Shown here: in pieces, positions 9,164-16,412 of the stretch
How the letters are laid out: each line of letters opens with the position of its first letter
Numbering within the stretch: position 1 is the first letter of the stretch
NCBI RefSeq assembly: GCF_001278705.1
Contig: NZ_CP012600.1
Location: 682,190 to 746,189 of the forward strand
Source of the DNA: Bacillus gobiensis
GTDB taxonomy: Bacteria; Bacillota; Bacilli; Bacillales; Bacillaceae
Length of the DNA: 64,000 bases
Direction of reading: 5' to 3'
The notes under the pieces: generated by a model
The model's database searches: none
Seen by the model: only the letters and a program-made list of their open reading frames with translations
Told to the model about the DNA's origin: nothing
Translations under genes and position numbers: made by a program

Positions 9164-10129
9164 TTGTATAAATATATATTTCGCCGGATTCTCGTATTTA
9201 TCCCTATGCTGCTTACTCTTACAATTATTGTATTTGCGCTTATGAAGACTGCTCCGGGAGATCCTTTTGCTGGTAGAGTTTTGGATCCAAATGTCGATCC
9301 GAAAGTGTTTGAGCAGATGAAAGAAGAGCTTGGATTAAACGATCCAATCCATATTCAATACTTCCGCTGGCTTGGCGATGTCGTTCAAGGAGATTTTGGG
9401 AATTCAATTATTTATAAAGGTCGTGCAGTTACGGATTTGATCGGCGACCGGATTCAAAATACACTGAGCTTAGGGTTGTTTTCCCTTTTTATTACTGTGG
9501 TCATTTCAATCCCGATTGGTATTTATTCGGCCAGAAGGCCTTATTCTCTATTAGACTATTCCACAACTGCAGTTGGATTCTTCGGTTTGTCTATCCCTAA
9601 CTTTTTCTTTGGCTTAATAGCAATTTATATCTTCTCCCTTACATTAGGGTGGTTTCCTTCGCAAGGCTCCGTTTCAGGTCCAGGAGGGAGTGGAATCAGC
9701 TTGTTTTTCGACAGGCTTCATCACTTGATTCTGCCCGGATTTACACTCGGCCTCGCGGGAACAGCAAGCTACATGAGGTATATGCGTTCGGAAGTACTTG
9801 ACGTTTTAGCAAGTGATTATATCCGTACGGCAAAAGCAAAAGGAATGAGCGATAATAATGTACTCTACAAACATACGCTCCGAAATGCCCTCATTCCCAT
9901 TATTACTTTATTGGGTTTTGAAGTTGGTTATCTTTTAAGTGGAGCTATCGTTGTAGAGAGTGTATTTAACTATCCTGGCCTTGGGACGTTATTTTTACAG
10001 TCTATTGGCAACAGAGATTATTCGGTGATTATGGCAATTAATTTAATGCTCGGCTTTTTTATTCTATTAGGGAACCTATTGGCTGACATCTTTTACAGTA
10101 TTGTCGATCCAAGAATCCGCTATGATTGA
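9164..10129 (+). CDS. appB: Oligopeptide ABC transporter permease AppB
   Basis: 321-residue permease starting with TTG after AAAAGGAGGGG. The first helix (ILVFIPMLLTLTIIVFAL) and the conserved TAPGDPF segment are typical of OppB/DppB permeases. The BPD_transp_1 domain follows, with the coupling loop TAKAKGMSDNNVLYKHTLRNAL cut here by length, and the protein ends in SIVDPRIRYD. It pairs with AppC to form the channel. Confidence 0.92.
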   Translation: MYKYIFRRILVFIPMLLTLTIIVFALMKTAPGDPFAGRVLDPNVDPKVFEQMKEELGLNDPIHIQYFRWLGDVVQGDFGNSIIYKGRAVTDLIGDRIQNTLSLGLFSLFITVVISIPIGIYSARRPYSLLDYSTTAVGFFGLSIPNFFFGLIAIYIFSLTLGWFPSQGSVSGPGGSGISLFFDRLHHLILPGFTLGLAGTASYMRYMRSEVLDVLASDYIRTAKAKGMSDNNVLYKHTLRNALIPIITLLGFEVGYLLSGAIVVESVFNYPGLGTLFLQSIGNRDYSVIMAINLMLGFFILLGNLLADIFYSIVDPRIRYD

Positions 10130-10141
10130 GGTGAAACAGTG

Positions 10142-11071
10142 ATGCAACTTAATCCGAATCCGGAGGACCAGCTCGAAGTAAATCCGGAGATTCAACCATT
10201 AACTTCTTCTGAAAAGAGCAAAAGCCCGTTTCAGATCGCAAGTAAACGATTTTTGAAAAACAAATTGGCAGTAGCAGGATTAGTTGTCTTAGGATTGATT
10301 GTCATCCTTGTGCTGCTCGCCCCAATTATTACTAATCATAGCCCTACAAGAGCTGACTTATTGCTGGTAGAACGGCCGGCTTCCGCTGACCATCCGTTAG
10401 GAACGGACAGCTCGGGAAGAGACAATTGGGCGCGATTTTTATATGGTGGGCGCATCTCTTTGATTGTTGGATTTAGCGCTATGCTTTCTACCGTAATAAT
10501 TGGTGTTATTCTTGGCTCGATAGCTGGCTATTATGGCGGAAGAATTGACAGTTTAATTATGCGTATTGCAGACATTATTCTTACCCTTCCGTTTTTTGTA
10601 TTATTGCTAACGATTGTCGCTGTTCTGCAAAAGACTAACATTACAATTATGGTAACAGTGATAGCGTTAACGACATGGCCAAACCTGGCGAGGGTTATTC
10701 GCGGATCGTATTTATCGCTCAGGGAACAAGAATTCATTGTAGGCGCAAAGGCGATTGGAGCAAGCGATATCCGGATTATTTTTAAGCACTTTATTCCGAA
10801 TGCGATTGGACCAATTATTGTAAATGCGACTCTGTTGATGGCGACAATGATCATCATAGAATCAGCGCTTAGCTTTATTGGGTTTGGAGTTCCACAACCT
10901 ACGCCGACGTGGGGAAATATGCTGTCTGAAGCGCAAAGCATAAGAATTTTGCGCAATAGTCCGGAAGCATGGCTGCCGCCTGGACTGGCTATCTTCCTAA
11001 CTGTGCTCAGCATTAACTTCATCGGTGACGGCCTTCGTGACGCATTTGACCCGAAAAGCAACAGACGTTAA
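10142..11071 (+). CDS. appC: Oligopeptide ABC transporter permease AppC
   Basis: Second permease and last gene of the app operon, about 309 residues. ATG at 10142 lies eight bases after GAGGTG; a GTG at 10139 is the in-frame alternative. It has a polar N-terminus, one helix (AVAGLVVLGLIVILVLLAPI), an external loop with HPLGTDSSGRDNWAR, the C-type permease domain with coupling loop GAKAIGASDIRIIFKHFIPN, and the DGLRDAFDP ending. A terminator hairpin follows. Confidence 0.92.
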   Translation: MQLNPNPEDQLEVNPEIQPLTSSEKSKSPFQIASKRFLKNKLAVAGLVVLGLIVILVLLAPIITNHSPTRADLLLVERPASADHPLGTDSSGRDNWARFLYGGRISLIVGFSAMLSTVIIGVILGSIAGYYGGRIDSLIMRIADIILTLPFFVLLLTIVAVLQKTNITIMVTVIALTTWPNLARVIRGSYLSLREQEFIVGAKAIGASDIRIIFKHFIPNAIGPIIVNATLLMATMIIIESALSFIGFGVPQPTPTWGNMLSEAQSIRILRNSPEAWLPPGLAIFLTVLSINFIGDGLRDAFDPKSNRR

Positions 11072-11083
11072 AACCATCAATAG

Positions 11084-11117
11084 AACCTGCTGATACAATA
11101 ATCAGTGGGTTTTATTT
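11084..11117 (+). terminator. Terminator of the app operon
   Basis: AACCTGCTGAT / ATCAGTGGGTT hairpin with one mismatch and a wobble, followed by a T-rich stretch. Confidence 0.55.
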
Positions 11118-11324
11118 ATTCTATATTGCACAATGTTCTGTTCAACTATCATTTAAAATCACTCTTCTCTTGTTTCATCTTAAATGAACCTATCTTCTAA
11201 CAAACGACAACGATTCTGACAAAAAAGTTAGAGGAAAATATATTATTTTGTAAAATTTGAAACTAAAATCATGTCACACCGTATATCATATAGACTTAAA
11301 ATATTATTTGCTGGAGGAATTTTG

Positions 11325-11960
11325 TTGGAGGATTCTTGTAGAATTGCAATAATCGGGGGGACGGGCAAAGTAGGTTATTACATAGCGAAAAAAGCTTTAG
11401 AAAACGGCTTCCGAGTTCGTATGCTTGTCAGGAACCCAGTTAAGTTAGCGTATAATGATAACAGAATTGAGATAGTAAAAGGCGATGCTCAAAACATAGA
11501 TTCTATACGTCTGCTGCTCAAAGATTGTCACATTGTTATCAATACCCTGGGACAACCGGTAAAGGATGTCCCTATATATAGCAGTGTAACTGCTGATGTC
11601 CTATCTTTAATGAAAGAATTTGCAATTAAAAGATATATTGGTGTTACAGGAGCATCACTAAATATAAAAGGTGATAGCAAGAAAATGATAAATAGAATAG
11701 GAGCGAAAATATTTGAAGTCTTATTTCCTAAAATGATGATAGATAAAAAAAAGGAACTAAGCATTCTTTTAAAAAGCGATATTAAATGGACACTTGTACG
11801 GTTGCCATTTGTTATTGAAGGTTCAGAAACGGGAGTGATAAAGGAAAATTTAACAGATGTGCCAGGTACAAAAATTACGAATGCAGATATTGCAATATTT
11901 CTCATTAATCAGGTGAATGACAAGAAATACATAAGAAAAACCCCCTTTATTTCGAATTAA
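11325..11960 (+). CDS. NAD(P)-binding NmrA/SDR-like protein
   Basis: About 211 residues from the TTG at 11325, seven bases after CTGGAGGAA; an ATG at 11271 is in frame but without a site. The Rossmann nucleotide-binding motif is IIGGTGKVGYYIAKK near the N-terminus, followed by RMLVRNPVK and a strand VINTLGQP, then GVTGASLN where extended SDRs have their active-site region. There is no YxxxK, so it is probably an atypical SDR/NmrA-like reductase or redox sensor. It is AT-richer than its neighbours, stands alone and is not at this place in B. subtilis as I remember it, so it may be an insertion. Function unknown. Confidence 0.7.
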   Translation: MEDSCRIAIIGGTGKVGYYIAKKALENGFRVRMLVRNPVKLAYNDNRIEIVKGDAQNIDSIRLLLKDCHIVINTLGQPVKDVPIYSSVTADVLSLMKEFAIKRYIGVTGASLNIKGDSKKMINRIGAKIFEVLFPKMMIDKKKELSILLKSDIKWTLVRLPFVIEGSETGVIKENLTDVPGTKITNADIAIFLINQVNDKKYIRKTPFISN

Positions 11961-12057
11961 ATGACAAGAATATGATGAGTTAACTGTACGGGAAAAACTC
12001 CCTATGCCATAAAATAATCACAATCCAAATCCACTCGCATTATTATACAAAATTAAT

Positions 12058-12083
12058 TGAAACCTTTCTGTTGATCAATCGTC
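12058..12083 (+). promoter_or_regulatory. ECF sigma-type promoter upstream of yjbC-spx
   Basis: TGAAAC, exactly 16 bases, then CGTC. This is the consensus of extracytoplasmic-function sigma factors in Bacillus (TGAAAC at -35; CGTC favoured by SigM/SigX/SigV, CGTA by SigW). The B. subtilis yjbC-spx operon is known to be read from an ECF promoter, so the position agrees. Confidence 0.8.
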
Positions 12084-12099
12084 TTACTGTATATAGGGC

Positions 12100-12118
12100 A
12101 AATCGTTTAAAACGATTT
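12100..12118. promoter_or_regulatory. Perfect 9-1-9 palindrome upstream of yjbC
   Basis: AAATCGTTT, one A, AAACGATTT: a perfect inverted repeat 17 bases after the ECF -10 element and 50 bases before the yjbC ATG. It lies just downstream of the expected start point, where a repressor would block elongation or initiation. No T-run follows, so it is not a terminator. Binding protein unknown. Confidence 0.55.
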
Positions 12119-12167
12119 GAAATAGGGTATGTTTAAAAGTGAATACGTGAACGTAAGGAGCAGATCG

Positions 12168-12746
12168 ATGAATTGGTATGAAAAACTCAGTAAGTATTTT
12201 CCAATTGAAGAAATGAAGTCGAAGGAACATATGGAAGCTTTACTTAAGGAACAAAGCGACATCTATCATAAAGAGGAAGGTCCTCACCATGTGTTAATGT
12301 ATGCTGAGTTTGAAAACTTCATATTTATTGATTACTTATACGTTTCAAAAGACGCTAGAGGACAAGGGCTTGGCAGCAAGCTGCTTGAAAAGCTAAAAAA
12401 GAAACATAAACCTGTTTTGCTTGAGGTAGAACCCGTCGATGAAAATGACAAGGATACAGCCAAACGTTTAAAATTTTATCAAAGGCAAAACTTTAAGCAT
12501 GCCAAGTCAATTGGGTACAGAAGAAGGTCTCTAGCTACGAATGAAGTTAATCAATTGGAAATTTTGTATTGGTCGCCGGAATCAAACACCGAGGAAGTAG
12601 TGTTAGGCGCCATGAAACAGATGTATGAAAAAATTCATACATATAAAGACAAAGAGTGGTACGGCGAATCGTACGAGCAAGTTGACCAAGTTCTAAAAGT
12701 GATTGAGGATGATAAGCAAAAGAACATTTTCGATCAATTGGACTAA
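12168..12746 (+). CDS. yjbC: GNAT-family protein YjbC, first gene of the spx operon
   Basis: 192 residues from the ATG at 12168, seven bases after AAGGAG; the open frame extends 13 codons further upstream without a site. The start MNWYEKLSKYFPIEEMKS and the rest match B. subtilis YjbC as I recall it. The acetyl-CoA binding motif of GNAT acetyltransferases is visible as DARGQGLGSKLLEKLKKK. In B. subtilis it is cotranscribed with spx and induced by cell-envelope stress through ECF sigma factors; the ECF promoter above fits. Substrate unknown. Confidence 0.9.
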   Translation: MNWYEKLSKYFPIEEMKSKEHMEALLKEQSDIYHKEEGPHHVLMYAEFENFIFIDYLYVSKDARGQGLGSKLLEKLKKKHKPVLLEVEPVDENDKDTAKRLKFYQRQNFKHAKSIGYRRRSLATNEVNQLEILYWSPESNTEEVVLGAMKQMYEKIHTYKDKEWYGESYEQVDQVLKVIEDDKQKNIFDQLD

Positions 12747-12814
12747 TTGAGAATGAAAAGTTGGTCAAATGAATAAAAAAGTTGCTTCTTTGTCACAAAT
12801 ATTCCTTTTAGACC

Positions 12815-12843
12815 TATTCACACTTACTTTTTTATAGTATAAT
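12815..12843 (+). promoter_or_regulatory. Probable internal promoter for spx
   Basis: TATTCA (or TTCACA) followed by TATAAT in the 185-base gap between yjbC and spx, with spacing 17 (or 15). B. subtilis spx has its own promoter in this gap, controlled by PerR and YodB. The dyad TATAGTATAAT-ACCCTATA around the -10 may be part of such control, but I cannot assign a repressor. Confidence 0.45.
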
Positions 12844-12931
12844 ACCCTATAAAGATTCCTTTTTTAAACTAATTTCTATTTAGGAATTCAATTTAACATT
12901 AATTCATTCTACTTATAGAGGAGTGAAGATC

Positions 12932-13327
12932 ATGGTGACACTATACACATCACCTAGTTGTACCTCATGCAGAAAAGCAAGAGCATGGTTGGAAGAACAT
13001 GAGATTCCGTTTGAGGAAAGAAATATTTTTTCAGAACCATTATCAATTGATGAGATAAAACAAATATTGCGAATGACTGAGGACGGTACGGATGAAATCA
13101 TTTCTACCCGCTCCAAAGTGTTCCAAAAGCTTAATGTCAATGTGGAGACGATGCCGCTTCAAGAGCTATATCAATTAATCCATGAGCATCCTGGTCTTTT
13201 ACGCCGCCCGATCATTATTGATGAAAAAAGATTGCAAGTCGGCTATAACGAAGACGAAATCCGCAGATTTTTGCCAAGAAAAGTTCGTTCTTTCCAATTA
13301 AAAGAAGCCCAAAGGCTTGCGAACTAA
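12932..13327 (+). CDS. spx: Transcriptional regulator Spx
   Basis: 131-residue ArsC-like redox regulator that binds the alpha-subunit C-terminal domain of RNA polymerase and turns on the thiol-stress response. The start is ATG at 12932 (GAGGAGTGAAG site); [19 protein letters not shown] contains the redox switch C10-x-x-C13. The region [21 protein letters not shown] and the basic end ([16 protein letters not shown]) are those of Spx, the tail ending in LAN as in substrates of ClpXP. Its degradation adaptor SpxH and the ClpC adaptor MecA are both encoded in this window. A terminator follows. Confidence 0.97.
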   Translation: MVTLYTSPSCTSCRKARAWLEEHEIPFEERNIFSEPLSIDEIKQILRMTEDGTDEIISTRSKVFQKLNVNVETMPLQELYQLIHEHPGLLRRPIIIDEKRLQVGYNEDEIRRFLPRKVRSFQLKEAQRLAN

Positions 13328-13336
13328 AAATATAGC

Positions 13337-13365
13337 AGAAGGCTGATCCGTTCAGTCTTCTTTTT
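13337..13365 (+). terminator. Terminator after spx
   Basis: AGAAGGCTGA / TCAGTCTTCT hairpin followed by TTTTT, in the gap to the converging yjbE. Confidence 0.8.
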
Positions 13366-13369
13366 GTAT

Positions 13370-14032
13370 TTACTGTTTATGTACACTTTGTTCGTAAAAA
13401 ATACTCGCCAGGAGAACAAAGAGGATCGACAGGACTGGCAATAGAACGGGCAGCACGTCTTGGCCTTCAAAGAATTGGGCGAGTTTCCGCTCTCTTGTGA
13501 TCATTTCACCGCCTGTATAAGCTAAAAGGGCGCTGCCGACATAAATAAGAAAAGGAAATTTGCCCATTGCCTTATAAATTAGCTTGCTGCCCCATATAAT
13601 AACGGGTACAGAGACCATTAGGCCAAGTACGACAAGGAGGTAGTTGCCGTGAGAAGCTCCTGCCACAGCGATTACGTTGTCAAATGACATGAAAAGGTCT
13701 GCAAGTACAATGGTTCGAATGGCTTTCCATATGGATGGGCTGCTTTTCACCTGCTTTGATTCACTGTCTTCAACCAGTAAATGGTAGCCTAAGTAAAGCA
13801 ACAGAATACCGCCTGCCAGCTGCAAATAAGGGATTGTCAGAAGATATACGGCGGCACTGGTCATACAGATCCGAAGAAGTACGGCAATGATTGTTCCCAG
13901 GACAATGGCTCTATTGCGATCTTTATTTGAAAGGTTTTTGCTCGCCATGGCAATAATAAGTGCGTTGTCGCCGCCGAGAATTAAGTCAATTCCGATAATG
14001 GTAATGACTGCAAAGAAGAATTCATGTTCCAT
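13370..14032 (-). CDS. yjbE: TerC family membrane protein YjbE
   Basis: 220-residue integral membrane protein with about seven hydrophobic segments. The two TerC signatures are present: DLILGGDNALIIAMASK at the N-terminus and DLFMSFDNVIAVAGASHG in the middle, each with the Asp/Asn pair thought to bind metal. B. subtilis TerC paralogues are linked to manganese export and to metal loading of secreted enzymes; YjbE is the homologue at this chromosomal place. GTGAGGGA precedes the ATG. It stands alone, opposite to its neighbours. Confidence 0.9.
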   Translation of the reverse strand: MEHEFFFAVITIIGIDLILGGDNALIIAMASKNLSNKDRNRAIVLGTIIAVLLRICMTSAAVYLLTIPYLQLAGGILLLYLGYHLLVEDSESKQVKSSPSIWKAIRTIVLADLFMSFDNVIAVAGASHGNYLLVVLGLMVSVPVIIWGSKLIYKAMGKFPFLIYVGSALLAYTGGEMITRERKLAQFFEGQDVLPVLLPVLSILFVLLASIFYEQSVHKQ

Positions 14033-14292
14033 TTGTGTCCCTCACTTTTATCCTTGTCTGCTTGTACAGATAGTGTATGAGCGAACATGAAAAATATGAT
14101 ATTGAACTGACCTGCAGCAGGTTGAAGCATTTTCGTTTCATTTCTCTTCAAAGTGTCATAAAATAAAATTATAACGTTACATGCCAAGATGGTTAAGTTG
14201 TGGACTTAGAAGGGTAATATGTAGTAAAGTATCTAGTAATCGGGAGCTTAGTTGTCCCTTCAAAATCTTAAATAGAAGGGAAGGTTGGCAAG

Positions 14293-14946
14293 ATGGAAAT
14301 CGAAAGAATCAATGAGCATACGGTTAAATTTTATATTTCGTATAATGATTTGGAAGATCGCGGCTTTGACCGTGAAGAAATTTGGTATAACCGTGACAAA
14401 AGCGAAGAATTATTTTGGGAAATGATGGATGAAGTGCATGATGAGGAAGAATTTTCAGTAGAAGGTCCACTTTGGATACAAGTTCAAGCACTTGATAAAG
14501 GATTGGAAGTTATTGTGACAAGAGCACAGCTTTCTAAGGATGGACAAAAGCTCGAATTGCCGATTCCTGAAGATAAAAAGTATAGTCAAGAAGCTGAGCA
14601 GTTGAATTCATTACTAAATGATTTAGACAATGAAGAAAAGCCTGATGAGATAGAAAATGAAGAAACGAAGCTGCAATTTGTTCTTAAATTTGCAGACTTT
14701 GAAGATCTCGTTTCATTAGCAAAGCATCAATTCAGCGGATGCAAGACAACTCTTTATTCATTAGAGAATACGTATTACCTATATATAGATTTTGAACAAC
14801 TTTCCGACCATGAAGTCGAAGATCAATTAAGCCTGTTTTTAGAATTTGGATCTGAATCAAACGCAACAATTCACAGGCTTGAAGAATACGGAACACTTAT
14901 CACGGCGGAACATGCACTCCACACTATTAAAAAGCATTTTTCATAA
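14293..14946 (+). CDS. mecA: Adaptor protein MecA
   Basis: 217 residues, matching the B. subtilis protein (218). MecA brings ComK and other substrates to ClpC for unfolding. The N-terminal substrate-binding domain (MEIERINEHTVKFYISYNDLEDRGF) is cut from the C-terminal ClpC-binding domain (from about residue 120, FVLKFADFEDLVSLAK) by an acidic linker (NDLDNEEKPDEIENEE). It sits next to coiA, a ComK-dependent gene. Confidence 0.96.
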   Translation: MEIERINEHTVKFYISYNDLEDRGFDREEIWYNRDKSEELFWEMMDEVHDEEEFSVEGPLWIQVQALDKGLEVIVTRAQLSKDGQKLELPIPEDKKYSQEAEQLNSLLNDLDNEEKPDEIENEETKLQFVLKFADFEDLVSLAKHQFSGCKTTLYSLENTYYLYIDFEQLSDHEVEDQLSLFLEFGSESNATIHRLEEYGTLITAEHALHTIKKHFS

Positions 14947-14958
14947 TAATGGAATGAG

Positions 14959-14989
14959 AAGGTGGCTCATATATTGAGTCACCTTTTTA
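14959..14989 (+). terminator. Terminator after mecA
   Basis: AAGGTGGCTCA / TGAGTCACCTT with a five-base loop, followed by TTTTT. Confidence 0.85.
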
Positions 14990-15126
14990 TATTGGCTCCG
15001 CAGGTTAATTTCACATATCCCCAATTGGCAATACTCAATGTATTTGCGATCTCAGCAATTATGATCAGCTGCCACAACCCTTTCATTTTCTATTCCAATA
15101 GCACGATAACCCTTTTATCACGTCCC

Positions 15127-15139
15127 AAAAGGCTGTTTT
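15127..15139 (+). promoter_or_regulatory. ComK box upstream of coiA
   Basis: AAAA-GGCTG-TTTT, a perfect ComK half-site (AAAAN5TTTT), about 70 bases before the coiA start. ComK sites usually consist of two such boxes; I find no second perfect one at the standard spacings, so the partner must be degenerate. coiA is a ComK-dependent competence gene in B. subtilis. Confidence 0.6.
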
Positions 15140-15206
15140 CAATAAATAAAAGGGGACAGGCATTTTCTTGTTGAAATGATTCGTATCAACAGGAGAAAGG
15201 AGTGGT

Positions 15207-16385
15207 TTGTTGTTATCTGCAAGGCGGGACGATCAACAGCTAATTTATTTAGCTGATGACTATTCATCTGACGTTTTAAAAAAATGGCGTACTGATCACA
15301 GTTTTTATTGTCCGGTATGTAAAGAGCAAGTAGATTTAAAGCTGGGTCAGATTAAGATTTTTCATTTCTCACATAAGCGCAACCATCATTGCCCTTATCG
15401 AGGAGAGCCTGAATCCGATTTTCATTTGGAAGGAAAGAGGCAGTTGTACCGTTGGCTGATCAGATTGGGTGAAGATCCTGAGCTTGAACCGTACTTACCG
15501 GCCATTAATCAAAGGCCTGATTTGCTCCTTAGAGAAAAAAATAACCCTGCCGCATTGGAGTTTCAATGTTCCCCTTTAAGCTATCCGGATTATAAAAAAC
15601 GGACGTCAAGCTATATCGGAATTAAGATTGAACCGGTTTGGATTATTGGCGCAAATCGATTAAAGCGTGTGTCAGACGGAGTTTTTCAAATTTCTGATTT
15701 CCTCAGACAGTTTTCTTCTTATACCGATCCGCCGTCTGCCCTGCTGTTTTATTGCCCCAACGCCAAGGCGTTTATCCGTTTGAATCATATGACTGTCTTC
15801 TCATCTTCAATTTCGTGTGCAGAATTGCGTTATATACCTTTAAAACGTGCGAAACGGGACACGCTGCAAAGAAAAAAAGACACCTTTTGTCCGCCGGAAA
15901 GCTGGCCCAGAGTTGTGAGGAACTTCCGATTAAAGCCTAAGCAAAGAATTTCCAAAGAAGTGAATGAACTGCGCCTTCTATACTACGAGAAACTTCAAGT
16001 CACACTTCCTTTTCTTCCATCCGAGGTGTTTTTGCCGCTCTCTGCAAATCACTACTTCTCATCGCCCGTATACATTTGGCAAAGCTATATTTATCTTTAT
16101 TTACTCAGCAGGTCCGTTGTGACGGCTAGGGAGATTGAGAAAGTGATTGTAAAGTTAGTAAAAACAAAAAAAATAAAAATAAGAAAGATGTTCATTTCTG
16201 AACATACGCTATATACAAGCACTCTGGAATATTTACAAGGCTTGGCGGTGATCGGCACTATTAAAGAGGGAGAAAAGGAGCAGTTTATCACTGATCAAAT
16301 GTCATTCGCTTTTTTATCAATGGAGGAACTATTAAAAAAAGACAACGACATTCACTTACGACTAAAAAAGAATGAGAAAGCTTGA
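15207..16385 (+). CDS. coiA: Competence protein CoiA
   Basis: 392 residues from TTG (a second TTG follows at once) after AGGAGAAAGGAG. The N-terminus holds a zinc-finger-like cluster (FYCPVCKEQV ... FHFSHKRNHHCPYRGE), followed by a nuclease-like core with HLEGKRQLYRWL, RPDLLLRE and ALEFQCSPLS; the Asp and the E-x-Q pair are those of restriction-endonuclease-like folds. CoiA is needed for DNA processing or recombination during natural transformation. It is slightly longer than the B. subtilis protein (about 373). It lies between mecA and pepF as in B. subtilis. Confidence 0.92.
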   Translation: MLLSARRDDQQLIYLADDYSSDVLKKWRTDHSFYCPVCKEQVDLKLGQIKIFHFSHKRNHHCPYRGEPESDFHLEGKRQLYRWLIRLGEDPELEPYLPAINQRPDLLLREKNNPAALEFQCSPLSYPDYKKRTSSYIGIKIEPVWIIGANRLKRVSDGVFQISDFLRQFSSYTDPPSALLFYCPNAKAFIRLNHMTVFSSSISCAELRYIPLKRAKRDTLQRKKDTFCPPESWPRVVRNFRLKPKQRISKEVNELRLLYYEKLQVTLPFLPSEVFLPLSANHYFSSPVYIWQSYIYLYLLSRSVVTAREIEKVIVKLVKTKKIKIRKMFISEHTLYTSTLEYLQGLAVIGTIKEGEKEQFITDQMSFAFLSMEELLKKDNDIHLRLKKNEKA

Positions 16386-16412
16386 TTTGGTTCATTTTAT
16401 TAAAAGAAAGAG

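Noticed and set aside
14962..15174. 70-residue plus-strand frame between mecA and coiA
   Set aside because: It starts inside the mecA terminator, has no ribosome-binding site and covers the ComK box; noncoding.
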